The notes: a model not told the origin generated them from the letters alone. A DNA stretch of 64,000 nt from Pempheris klunzingeri (GCF_042242105.1 NC_092035.1:13654977-13718976), one strand, 5' to 3'. Positions 49,453 to 60,821 are shown, counted from the stretch's first letter. A program made the numbers and translations.

Positions 49453-52400
49453 ATGGCAGGTGAGTCCTGGTCTGGACGGGAACCCTGAACTGGGTCCTTA
49501 CATTATGAGATTTCTCTTCTTGACACTTTCTACACTTTTCACACAATGAAGTTTTATTTGTGTCACGTATATGAACTTCAAATTCAGCAATATTTGACAA
49601 ACATTTGCACCATGATAACAAAATATCACTTTACATAATGTGTGACCTCTGACCACTTCTTTCTGCAGACAAAGAAGGGAAGAAGCCCAAGCGAAAAAGT
49701 GTAAGTCCAACTGTTACTGTACGCTCTAGTGTTTATAAAAATGCAGATATTCATAGTGCACTTATCTGATGCCTAACGGGACTGAATTTTAAAGAGGAAA
49801 AATATAAACCCACCTATCTTCTTCCTTAAATCTACTGTCTGTTATCAGCACTGTCACTGTGACACAGTTTGTGATATTAAATGCTCATTTTTTATCTTTA
49901 CCGCTAACAGGCTACTATCTGTGGCTTCCCAGTGAGCATCTTTTTCATTGTGGTCAATGAGTTCTGTGAGCGTTTCTCCTACTATGGCATGCGGGGTGAG
50001 TTGGTTTGTTCTTCTACATTTTCTTTTAAGTCATGAAACTGTTTCAATCATATTTTGAGAGGCTCTTTGCCCGGAAGGTAGAACTGAAGTACTTAAACTT
50101 TACCTGACTATTTCCATTTTATTCTACTTCATACAGTACATTTATTTGGCAGCTGTACTTTGCAGATTAAGAGTTTACATAAAAAAATGTATGATCAGTG
50201 GTGGGAGAATAATCCAAAAATACTGCATTACAAGTAAAAGATCTCCACTTAAGTAAAAGTAGAAAAGTATTATTAGATAAATGTATAGAAAGTGTTCAAA
50301 GTAAAAGTATTGTGAGTTTTTAACTACTCTATGCGCCGGTAGCTACGTTGGTCCGGTGGCTCTGGTCCAGGGTCACCGGCCAAACCTGAGGGGGCATGAG
50401 ATGATTAATGGGACACAAATGAAGAAAAAAGAAACATCTACCACAGCAATGAATGTTTTTCTCTAATCTTTGCTTCTTTGTGAGATATTGGAGCATTTTA
50501 CCATTGCGGGTGTCAAACAGTTGAAATGAGGGAAAATGTTTCTTTGGAGCCTGTTTTTCCTTAAAGGTGTGTGAAGTAACAGCACCTCCAGCTGCCAGAT
50601 AAATGTGCTGATAACAATATTATGGAAATAAGGCTTTGGATGCACTTTTACATTTCATGAAGTATTCTTTAAACTGTTGTATTGCTACTTTTACATGTTA
50701 AATATGTGCACACTTCCTCCTGCACCACCATCCACCTCATTTCTCCCATTTTTCTCATCCTCCCTCCCCGTCTGCAGCCGTGCTGGTGCTGTACTTCAAG
50801 TACTTCCTGAGGTGGGACGACAACTTCGCCACCACCATCTACCACACCTTTGTGGCTCTCTGCTACCTGACGCCCATCCTGGGAGCCATCGTGGCTGATT
50901 CGTGGCTCGGCAAGTTCAAGTGAGTTTCAAATCCTGCAAATCTTCACTTGCAACCAAATAAAAAAAACATTTTCCCCTGCAGTTTGCATGTAAAAATAAT
51001 ACATACGTCCAAACATGTCAATGTAGCTGGGGTTAAAGTATATCTCACAGAATCAGCTGTTAAATTTCATCCTTGGATTTTTGACCCTTGCCTATCTTAT
51101 CTCTATTTGAACCTTTTCTTACCCCTGTTTAACCCTTCGCTCGTTCCTCCTCCTTCTCCTCCCTCTGCACAGGACTATAGTCTACCTGTCCATCGTTTAT
51201 GCGCTGGGGCAGGTCGTCATGGCAATAAGTGCTATCCATGACATCACAGACACAAACAAAGACGGCAACCCCGACAACATGGCGTTCCACGTGTGAGTTG
51301 ACAACTGAGACGCAGCAGGTACGCAGAGACAGGCGGCGTGCGGACTAACACTGTGTCTGTGCCCTGTTCTGCCCACAGCGCTCTGTCCATGGTGGGGCTG
51401 CTCCTCATCGCCCTGGGGACAGGAGGCATCAAACCCTGCGTGGCCGCTTTCGGTGGAGACCAGTTTGATGACGAGCAGGTTAGATGTGGCTCAAGCACAT
51501 GAACACACACACAAAATATATAATAGAACAATAATAAAAAGACATCTGGATCTTGTCATTAAGAGACAACTATCTAAGTAGGGAGTACTAAGTAGAGAAT
51601 TTCCTCATTATTATAAGAAACATTCTTTTTTTTGGTGAATGCAAAAAATTTGGAAATACATCTTCTGGTGTGATTAGCACCAAAGTAAGTCTTTTTCAGG
51701 ACACTTCCTGGGAGATTACTTGGAACATTTTCAAAAGAAATTGAGACCTGATTTTGACAAAAGCATAGATATTAACACAGAAGCACCACTCGATAAAGCA
51801 TGCTGATATTTACTGTACACACACTTAACATGCATTCACGTTATGTATATTCATCCACATGCACGTACACTTATACTCACTGACATGAAACAGGTGCAAG
51901 ACATAAATATATACATAGACATTGACCTTCCCCTTATGTAGATGCATGCATGCACACACCACATGCAGGACACGGGTATTATCTCTCTGTCTTTGTTGCA
52001 CACACACACACACAAGCACACACACTAGCACACGCAGTAATTAAAAAGACAACTCACTCAGCTATCAATCTCGTCAGCACTTCTTGTATCTCTGTTTCAT
52101 CCGAGCTAGTTGTTTATTAACTAATAACCACGGGTATGTCTGCTACAGTGACTTTATTACACTGTTCAAGGCCGGGGACAAAGACTATCCCATAATATTA
52201 ATGACTCTGGTGAAATGAGATGTGTTAGAATTTGGGGAAATGCAGCGAGTATAATCTTGGAGGATGTGCGTCTTGTTTCACCTCCTGTGTCCAACAGGAG
52301 AAGCAGAGGAGCACCTTCTTCTCCGTCTTCTATCTGTCCATCAATGCTGGCAGTCTGCTGTCCACTGTCATCACCCCCATGCTCAGAGGTGCGCCAGCGT

Positions 52401-53193
52401 CGATCTCAGAGCCTAAAATACACAAATGACGCACAAATTCAATTTAAAAAAACGTGTGTGTGTGTGTGTGTGTGTGTGCTGTGGTTTCCAGCTCAGGAGT
52501 GTGGTATTTACAAGATGAAGTGCTACCCGCTGGCCTTCGGTGTCCCCGCTGCTCTAATGGTGGTGGCTCTGAGTAAGAACTGTTTTATTAATTATATTCA
52601 CTACACATGTAGGCCAGCTTGTCTGCACTACTCAGCCCATCAAAAGCAGTCGTACGTTTTGTGGAGGAGCTTCGTCAAATGAATATCTGGTGTATGTGTG
52701 TGTCTTCAGTCGTGTTCATTGCCGGAAGTGGTATGTACAATAAGAACGCCCCTCAAGGCAACATCATGGTCAAAGTCTGCAAATGCATCTGGGTAAGTAG
52801 CTCCACAGACAAACGACAGTTTCTTCAAAAGGTTTTCAGCTTCAAATGTGATCCTTTAACACTACACATCCCAGTTAGAGGCAAAATCACATGGACATGT
52901 CCTCTCTAATATCTGTAGTTTGCCATCTCCAACCGCATAAGCCATCGCGCTCCTCAATACCCAAAGAGAGCCCACTGGATGGACTGGGCTGAGGAAAAAT
53001 ACGATGTAAGTGCAGTGTACTGTGTTTACGCAAGTACATGCAAATACACACAGTACAACGGGTGGTGTCAAAATTAGAATGACCTTTCTGTGTTTGGCTC
53101 CAGAAACTCCTGATTGCCCAGGTGAAGATGGTGCTGAAGGTGCTGTTCCTCTACATCCCTCTGCCCATGTTCTGGGCTCTCTTTGACCAGCAG
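49453..53193 (+). CDS. slc15a1: slc15a1 exons 1-11, N-terminus to TM7
   Basis: Exons 49453-49459, 49669-49700, 49911-49995, 50778-50919, 51173-51292, 51379-51478, 52298-52388, 52492-52572, 52710-52792, 52919-53005 and 53104-53193 encode residues 1-306. Exon 1 carries only ATGGCAG and exon 2 ten more codons, giving a short basic start ([13 protein letters not shown]) unlike the human one. Transmembrane helices 1-6 follow, then the cytosolic loop ([27 protein letters not shown]) and TM7. Exon 8 is preceded by a (TG)n tract (52454-52478). All phases match. Confidence 0.94.
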
Positions 53194-54857
53194 GTAATTA
53201 TCAGTTTTCTTCCTTTATACTTGCTCTTTGGGATTGTAATTAAAAGCCAATTTCATTAGAAAAAGATACAGATAATATCAATCAATCAAGAAAGATGAGG
53301 AAGATAGCAAGTTAGAGGCAGACATTTGGCTGACATGGGACATAATGATGGAGAGGAAGAGGAGGATAGAGAATAGAGAGGAGCCCAGTGCATCATGGGA
53401 GTCCCCTGGCAGTCTGAACCTATAGCAGCATCACTAGGGGCTGGTCTAAGGCCTGATCCAGCCCTTAAATATATGCTTTGTCAAAAAGGAAGGTTTTTAG
53501 TCTACTCTTAAATGTAGAGAGGGTGTCTGCCCCCCGAACCCAAACTGGAAGGAGGTTCCACAGGAGAGGAGCCTGATAGCTGAAGGCTCTGCCTCCTGAA
53601 CTACTTTTGGAGACTTTAGGAACCACCAGTAGGCCTGCATTCTGGGAGCGCAGTGCTCTAGTGGGGTAGTACGGTACTATAAGATCTTTAAGATATGATG
53701 GGGCCTGACCCTTAAGAACCTTGTAAGTGAGGAGAAGGATTTTAAACTCTATTCTAGATTTTACTGGAAGCCAATGAAGAGAAGCCAGTACAGGAGAAAT
53801 ATGATCTCTTCCTTTAGTTCTCATCAGAACAGGAGCAGCAGTGTTCTGGACCAGCTGGAGAGTCTTTAACGACTTATTGGGGCAGCCTGATAATAAAGAG
53901 TTACAATAGTCCAACCTAGAAGTGACAAATGCGTGTACTAATTTTTCTGCATCATCAGTGGATATGATAGGCCTGTGGAGCTGGAGGCCAGATTAATGCC
54001 GTCCAGAGCAGTTATGTTGGTAGAAAAGGTGTCTCTGAGGTAATAATACACACCAAAGACAGACTAAAGAGGAGCTGTGCTTCCTCCACAGGGCTCCAGA
54101 TGGACCCTCCAGGCGACCACCATGAACGGCGACTTTGTGAGTGTTTTATCTTCAGCACTTTTTCCACACAATGTCTCACACAAAAATCTGTGTTTTAAAT
54201 GAGATTCTCTCTCTCTTTCTCTTTTTTCCTTCCACAGGGACTTCTCATAATCCAGCCCGATCAGATGCAGGTAAGACTCTTGTGTTTGTCACATGTGTTT
54301 GCTGACTTTGCTGAAGTGTTCGTTTTGCTGACGTGAACCGATGAGAACTGGCTTTACAAGGGTGACTCACCTTCCTCCCACCAGACTGTCAACCCCATCC
54401 TGATCCTGATTTTGGTGCCAATCATGGACAGTGTGGTCTACAGACTGATCTCCAAGTGCAATCTAGACTTCACGTGAGTTCAGTTTGGTTGAGTCGTATT
54501 ACAAACTCTCCTTTAAGGCCGACTTGTTTGAATCATTTAAAGTTATATCTCTTAAATCTCTTTAGAAATAAAATCACTTACTAGATTTCTTCAGCGTCTG
54601 TCAGCCACATCTCATGGCTTTCATCAGTGTTTAAGTGTAAAGAAGTTAATATGTCTTCGTATGAACATATTTATTTATTCTAACTGTTTTTGCTTATTAT
54701 ATTTGTAATTAAGTATTCATAAATGATATGCAGGTCTATGTTAATTACATTGTCAATCATTCGTTATCTGTTTAATTATAACCAGGAGCTCTCATTATTG
54801 AGAAATACATAAACACAGTGCTGCTGGCCTCATGAAGCCAGTGTTTTATGTGACTGA

Positions 54858-54917
<60 letters not shown>

Positions 54918-57429
54918 TGCAGTCCTTTGAAGAGGATGACTGTGGGGATGTTCCTTGCCGCCCTGGCGTTCATCGCTGCCGCTCTGGTCCAGATACAGAT
55001 CGATGTAAGTGTAACACACGTGAAAACACACGTCACACACATTTCATTCCCACACACACACACACACCCACACACAAATCCATTTCTCTTCCAGACAACG
55101 CTGCCCAAGTTCCCATCAGGCACCGAAAGCCAAGCAAAGTTCATCAACATGATCAACCAAACGCTGGACATCAAAGCTGGAGACAACGAGCTCACCCTGC
55201 CGGCTTTCCAGGTGCCCGAGTCAACACAGGACACAGCACTCAGACACTAACTGTCCACATGTTCTAAAGCCAAGCAGGTCTGTTTAAAGTCACTATGCAC
55301 TGAGAGCTGGAGGACATATTGATAGTGATTCCTCTTTTCTCCTGCAGGCCAATAGCGATTACCTGCCCTTTGATGGAACCTTTGAATTGAGTATGGGGCC
55401 TACTGTCTCTAGTGCCGTCACTTTAATAAATGGCACTCGGGCCACAGTTGTCATCACTCAGGACGGGCACGTACTCAAATACGAACAGGTGAGCACACCT
55501 GCACAAAAAAAACAGGGTGCTTAAATGTGATTTCAGCTGGACTTTTCTTTTTACTGTATGTTTCTTTTATCCGTGGATTACATCAGCGTTTCTTTCTATC
55601 TCCAGTTCACTGACCTCAAATCAAAGCCGGAAGAGGGCGCTAATGCTATCAGGCAAGTTTCAAATTGTTCTGAAGCTCATGAAGAACGAGAGGCCATGTG
55701 ATCCCCAAAATAATGATTTCAGCTCTGCTTTCTTATGAACAAAGTGACATCCAAAGTTTTGCGCTGCCTGTGTTGCTCTCATATAGGAGCTTTATTAAAT
55801 CACTGTCATTTATTTGAATGGACAGTGATGACAAGCTTGTGTAGCTGTGTAATATGCAGCTCTGTTTTCTCACCTGTTCTGTGCTGAATTCTCCTTCCCC
55901 AGATTTTTGAATGGTTATCACTCAGTTATGAACATAACAGTGGGTGAAGACACATTCACTGACATCACCACCAACAACATGTCGATCTATAATCTGGTAC
56001 CACGTGGACTGTAAGTCACAGCGAGCTTTTTCTTTCTAAATGTATAAATGCAGCAACAGCGGAGGAAGACTTTGCTCTGACCTGTGTTCTGCCTCGTTAT
56101 ATCAGTGCAAGTTTCAGCATCAAGGATGAAGCTGGAAATGAGTGTGTCTTCAAGTACACACTGGGCTTTGGCAGCTCTTTCACCTACATCATCCCGCCAA
56201 CTTTCATGTTTGGACCAAATGTAAGTTGTGAATAGAGTTTGAGTCACATCTTAGCTCTAATGTAACTTTTGAGGTGAGCTGACACATGTCTGTGTCCCAT
56301 AGTGCGAGCAGTCCATCATACCAGTGTTGGACATCCAGCCTAACAGCTTCCACATGGCCTGGCAGATTCCTCAGTACTTCCTCATCACGGCAGGAGAGGT
56401 GGTCTTCTCTGTCACCGGCCTGGAGTTCTCCTACTCACAGGTAGAGGGCGACTGTGTCACATGTCTCGCACTGCAAACAACTGAAAAGACAGTTAATAGA
56501 AGTCGCACTGGATAATAAAATCCATCCTGATGCTAATTTGGACAGAGACTCAAACTACAGAGAGACGTTATTTGAATCTCCTTTTGATCTCCAGGCGCCC
56601 AGCAACATGAAATCTGTGCTGCAGGCTGGTTGGCTGTTAACTGTTGCTGTAGGGAACATCATTGTGCTCATTGTCGCTGAGGCTATAAAGCTCCCAGATC
56701 AGGTGGGTGGATTTCATTTAACTCTCACTGTCCTCACCGAAATTGGGGCCTGGTCTTTGTACGAGACATGAACGGCTTTAATGTTTGAAACTGGATGTAA
56801 ATGCTTTTGATTGAACAGATTTTTAAGGATTTTTTTTTTTTTTTTACATTAGTCATCAAGGTCTTTCTTCTTTCAGTTTAAAAGTTTAAAAACCTCTGAC
56901 ATTAGCAAAATATCTTTCACAAGGTTTTCATCTGTATGACATAAAGCATATTATTGATGCTGAACTTCAGTGAAAACAAAAGACAGATTATTATTAAAAT
57001 ATACAAGTAGAAATGAATATAATAAAAATGTCAAAAAAAATGATAGGTAAAGCCTAGCATTAAAAATCATATTTCACACAGCTGTAATCATTATATTTAT
57101 TATAATGGATCACATGACTATCTGCAGGTGTTACTTCTGTGTGACTGAGATGATGATGAACTGTGTGTGCTTCTGTTGACTAGTGGGCCGAGTACATCCT
57201 TTTTGCCTCTCTGCTGCTGCTGGTGTGCATCGTGTTCGCCATCATGGCCTGGTTCTACACCTACACCGACCCGGCCAAGGTAGAAGCCCAGTTTGCCCAG
57301 AAGGAGCCCGAAGACAAGGAGAAGAAGAAGAAGTCTTTGGAGATGGCCAAGAAGGAGCGCCCCAACGACCAGAGGAGGAGCTCTGACTCCAGCTCTGACG
57401 AGGAGCAAGTCAAACAGACCAGGATCTAA
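49453..57429 (+). CDS. slc15a1: slc15a1, PEPT1 proton-coupled oligopeptide transporter
   Basis: Spliced gene of 23 coding exons joining in frame to 2187 nt (728 residues plus stop; human PEPT1 is 708). It imports di- and tripeptides and peptide-like drugs with protons across the apical membrane of enterocytes. Family marks: [11 protein letters not shown] (ExxER motif, residues 30-34, TM1), His64 (human His57, proton site), [17 protein letters not shown] (PTR2 signature), [12 protein letters not shown] (TM7) and [18 protein letters not shown] with Glu597 (human Glu595). A large luminal loop separates TM9 and TM10. SLC15A2 is the main alternative, but sequence of TM10-12 and the dock9/stk24 neighbours favour SLC15A1. 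Confidence 0.95.
50190..50335 (+). repeat. dispersed repeat in slc15a1 intron 3
   Basis: Recurrent AAGTAAAAGTA-type phrases (CAAGTAAAAGATCTCCACTT, AAGTAAAAGTAGAAAAGTA, AAAGTAAAAGTATTG) are typical of a very common teleost interspersed repeat. It has no coding sense. Confidence 0.55.
52454..52478 (+). repeat. (TG)n tract before slc15a1 exon 8
   Basis: About 12 TG units followed by CTGTGGTTTCCAG and the exon. Confidence 0.95.
53278..54050 (-). mobile_element. L2/CR1-like LINE fragment in slc15a1 intron 11
   Basis: On the minus strand an uninterrupted frame of about 150 codons (53465-53914, with similar coding sense continuing to about 53955) encodes the C-terminal part of a non-LTR retrotransposon ORF2: [60 protein letters not shown] and [14 protein letters not shown]. 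This is the region after the reverse transcriptase core. A (TCAA)-like run at 53278-53291 matches the tail of the other LINE piece at 39463. The copy is 5'-truncated and lacks the catalytic core, so it cannot move by itself. The open frame suggests a fairly recent insertion. Confidence 0.8.
54092..55004 (+). CDS. slc15a1: slc15a1 exons 12-15, TM7 end to TM9
   Basis: Exons 54092-54136, 54238-54270, 54385-54473 and 54923-55004 encode residues 307-389. They contain [15 protein letters not shown], the QPDQMQ segment, TM8 ([17 protein letters not shown]) and TM9 ([19 protein letters not shown]). Exon 13 is only 33 nt. Exon 15 has no ordinary pyrimidine tract: a 56-nt (TG)n array sits directly before CCTGCAG. 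Confidence 0.94.
54860..54915 (+). repeat. (TG)n tract at the acceptor of slc15a1 exon 15
   Basis: About 28 perfect TG units; only CCTGCAG separates the array from the exon. It is the longest microsatellite in the window. Its reverse complement gives spurious open frames of Thr-His repeats. Confidence 0.95.
55095..56220 (+). CDS. slc15a1: slc15a1 exons 16-20, extracellular domain
   Basis: Exons 55095-55211, 55348-55488, 55606-55652, 55903-56010 and 56106-56220 encode residues 390-565, the luminal domain between TM9 and TM10. It is the least conserved part of PEPT1. Four N-glycosylation sequons are seen: N410 (NQT), N456 (NGT), N501 (NIT) and N516 (NMS). Conserved anchors are VVITQDGH, the [11 protein letters not shown] segment and [11 protein letters not shown]. 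Exon 18 (47 nt) ends at a GC donor (TCAG|GCAAGT). In mammals this domain binds trypsin. Confidence 0.92.
56303..57429 (+). CDS. slc15a1: slc15a1 exons 21-23, TM10-12 and cytosolic tail
   Basis: Exons 56303-56440, 56595-56702 and 57184-57429 encode residues 566-728. TM10 carries Glu597; TM11 ([21 protein letters not shown]) is nearly identical to human; TM12 is [21 protein letters not shown]. The tail has a Lys run (EKKKKS), an acidic Ser cluster ([10 protein letters not shown]2-like) and ends QTRI, which fits a class I PDZ ligand. Stop TAA at 57427-57429. Confidence 0.94.
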
Positions 57430-58105
57430 AGCGACGCGCCTCTACGGCTCTTCCCTCCGTCGCATATGAATGCCGCTTGGTTGTGTGTCTGAGAGTGCCT
57501 GTGCCATTAAGGTTCTTGGTCGTTTTGTCCATGCAGTGTGGTGCACTGCTGGACTTGTAGTGGTTAGAATGAAGGGATGATCAGAGTGAAATGGTGCTGA
57601 AGTTAGAAGAACACAGAAACAGGGCTTTTAAGCTCCTGGTGGACAGTGATGGAGCTTGGCAGGGAAAATCCAAACACTATCACCAAACTCTTGAGAGAAT
57701 ATTCCTTTTTTAGAGGTTACTCATGTAATTAAAATCCCTGGATTTGTATTGATTAGTAATTTGTGCTTTCACTGTTGTAAATTAGTTTTTACAATGATTT
57801 ATTTTGCACTGTATAGCAACATCTTCATGTGATCCTTGTTTCGTAGGCTTTTATAATGTACTGGAGTACACATAGAAAGACACCATTCCAACATTTGTAT
57901 TTATTTCCAAGCACAGTGTTGTATGTATTGTAAAATATTGTCGCTGTTTTATATATATATGATGTTCTCATCTGCTCCAGGGTAAAATCTAACACCAAAG
58001 ACTGCTCATTCAGTCAGAAAATGTTTAATCGTACTCCATTTACAAACTCAGATTATACTGTGACCTGCTCACCGAGGTTTTCAATAAAGATGCCTGCAAC
58101 CTGTT
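57430..58105 (+). other. slc15a1: slc15a1 3'UTR and polyadenylation signal
   Basis: An AATAAA at 58083-58088, followed by a TG-containing stretch, marks the likely end near 58105. A short (TA)n patch lies at 57951-57960. No additional frame is supported. Confidence 0.65.
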
Positions 58106-58679
58106 GTTGCCCATAAACACACGTATAGTTTCTCCAAACCCTAACAATGGCGTTATGTCAGATACATTTCTTTTGCATTTACAGCGAACAGTTGACACAA
58201 GAATGAGGACTGCCCCGAACTAAATATTTAATGGACGCTGCTAAGATTTAGTAAATTATAGGAGTTTTCTAATGAAATCTTATCATGTTTCTGTGGCTTA
58301 TGTTGACCTTTCACACACACCTGGGACTCCAGTTGTTTTATTTTCTAATTTACTAAAATAGAGGACCCGTTCACATTTGAGGAAGTGGATCCAGAGATTT
58401 TTTTGGCATTAATACAAGAGGCTCTGCGAGGCTGCACTTAGGCACACTAACAATGTTAACATGCTGATGTTACCAGGTGTAACATTCACCGTGTTCTGAG
58501 CTTCGACTGTTAGCCTGCTAACATTTACTAATAGGCTCTAAACACAGAGTACAGATAGTTTTAGTTTTAATGGATGTTTAAGAGAATTTACCAGGACTGG
58601 GTAAATTAAAATGTTGATCCGATGGTGCTGCGTGAAAAGTCACCCACCTCCAGGAAATGAGACGTGTGTGACACAAAGT
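58106..58679. repeat. short intergenic spacer with a dispersed teleost repeat
   Basis: This is the gap between the convergent ends of slc15a1 (+) and stk24 (-). From about 58435 to 58650 it resembles a widespread teleost interspersed repeat, recognised by the cluster AACATGCTGATGTTACC, GCCTGCTAACATTTACTAATAG, and AAATTAAAATGTTGATCCGATGG. I see no gene. Confidence 0.5.
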
Positions 58680-60784
58680 TCTCAGTTAGCATTAGATCTT
58701 TATTTCTCATGTCACTTTGAAAGCTTACAAGGAGCTTACATTTAACTTGGGAATTCTCAAATGACACAAGCAAAGATTATATACAGTACTATAAACTGTC
58801 AGCTATGATAAAGGAGACCAAATGTACACATTTTGTAGTTATTTCCGTAGCATATGTTTTCTGTAAGGTATAGATATTTTTTGCCGGAGGCAGGTGCCCA
58901 TATCCATAAAGCATTCCATATTTCCATACTTAACTCTTTGCAGTTATAAAAATATCAGATATTTCTTAATTTCTTTCAATCCCTGTGTTGACAAGTGCGT
59001 CTTGATGCAACTCCTCAACATTATTGCTGCATTAGCACAGTAGTAAATTCTGGAACCCTTAAGTAAACATATATAGTAAAACATGGCTATTAGCGACTTT
59101 TTTCATTTTTGTTTTTGTTTTCCCCTCTTACAGGTTTATTTAAATACTTGACACACTTTCAAAGTGCAAAAAACTGATCCGAAATGTTTTTAAAAAACAA
59201 AACAAAAAAAAAAAGGTGCAAATCATACTACAAACATCTGGTGAAAGCGTAAAAGAGGACATGGCACTTCTAGCGTGGTGTGGAAGTGAGAACAGAAATG
59301 TCTGGAGCGGGGAAATAAGGATGGCGTTGATTTCTGCAGCTTGGCTCGTCCTGATCTACGGTTTTGTTTGGCTGTGAGCGAGTGTCATGTGCGATGATGG
59401 CGTCACTACGATGGTCCTCGCCAGTTGTTCCTCTGCCTCCACTTTCGTTTTTTGAAGTAATGCTAAGGATAAGTTACAAGCCGAGGAAAAATAATACTTC
59501 ACGTGACATCGGCATTCAGCCGCCCGTAGTGGTTCCCACTCGTGACTGTCCACGGCTCCGCTGAACGATTCTCATTCAGGAGCCACTGTCGACACAGATC
59601 CACCTTCATTCTTGTCCTAAACAATTTCAAAATTGTCTTAACATAAGCACAGGAGAGAGCTTTCCCCCCCGACTACAAAAACAAAGGAAAAGCTTCTGTC
59701 TCTAAACAAAGTAAGCTTAGTAACGTGGTTAGTTCGATGATTCAGCAGCTGACTGAAATGGAAGATTGGAGCTCAGCCACTTAGAAAGAAAACACTGATG
59801 AATACTGAATTTCACTCACTGACAAGTAAAAGAAAACTAACCCTTCGATGAAATGCCACAACGTAGATGCGTGTATCTCAAAAAGGCAAGGCATTTTCTG
59901 TTCCGTCTCTTGGAGTAACTTTTGAAATATTTAAATATCTACTTTTAAACATTATCAGTATCTACAAAATGTGCATGACCATTTTGTACACAGTGATTCA
60001 TTTCCCGCAAATGACAACTCGTGATGATGTACAGCATGGCGACCCCCCCACCCCCACCCCGCCCACCCCACCCCCTCCTCCCACTGCCTCGGAGGACAAA
60101 GTCCACTTAAAGCACTTTACCTGAGGTTTCATTAAGAATGCTGCAATTTGCCTTAACAGGGAGTCTTACATACGCGAGAGCACACGTGCACGCACACACA
60201 GAACACGCTCGCAGGTGCCCGCACATGTAGTGCACACACACACGCAGCTTGCACACTGAAATAATATCCCTGCAGGTTCATCAAGCATGCTTTCAGAGGT
60301 TCTGGGGATATGACGCCTGCATTAAGAGGGGGACTGAAGTCTTGTCTGGGATTTGGGAGGGGAGGGGGGGGGAGACTTTCGGCTCCTCGTCGAGCAAATC
60401 CCACGTGGAGACTCCGTGGTGTGAGGCTGGAGAGGCCTCGCACGTACAGAGCCCGGAGTCCGACGTGGCTGCTGCTGTTTTTCTGGTGGGCTGCTCTGAC
60501 TTTGAGTCTTGTCCCGTCACAGCCGATCCCTCGGGCTCTGCTGCCCCCCGAACTTCTCCTCTCATATGTGGCTAAAAGAAGCTCTCCAGAGTTTCTCTGC
60601 TATCCTCCGCTTTGGAGTCCAGTAATTTGTACAGGCTGTGTAAGCCCCACCCCCCGCGCCGGAGGTCAAACGTGGTCAGCTGGTATTGAATGACTTGACC
60701 CCCGGCTTTTAACCCTCTGATGTGGCTGTGGTGTTGGGAGGGGTGGGGGCCTGGGAGAGCAGGGCTGGGGCAGAGAGCAAATCA
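58680..60784 (-). other. stk24: stk24 3'UTR
   Basis: It runs from the stop codon (60785-60787, minus strand) to a minus-strand AATAAA at 58699-58704, with cleavage expected near 58680. At about 2.1 kb it has no coding sense. In the mRNA sense it holds a G-rich tract (60042-60084 on the window) with several GGG to GGGGGGG runs, further G runs near 60645-60655, and a poly-U stretch opposite 59195-59216. Extent is inferred from the signal alone. Confidence 0.55.
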
Positions 60785-60821
60785 CTAGGGGGAGGAGGAG
60801 GACGTCCTGCTTGTGGAGAAA
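60785..60821 (-). CDS. stk24: stk24 last coding exon, 12-residue tail
   Basis: A good acceptor (CTTCTGCAG, minus) opens a 37-nt coding end that completes the split codon from the previous exon and reads [12 protein letters not shown] before TAG. Human MST3 ends in a comparably short Ser-rich tail (after LQR). The length and composition match, but the residues do not, so this exon is less certain than the rest of the gene. Confidence 0.6.

Noticed and set aside
54846..55267. Long overlapping open frames on both strands with Cys-Val or Thr-His repeats
   Set aside because: They are translations of the (TG)n array and a frame shifted from slc15a1 exons 15-16; they are not genes.
60153..60693. 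Several 90-127 codon open frames on both strands
   Set aside because: They lie in the stk24 3'UTR, are GC-driven and show no recognisable domain.
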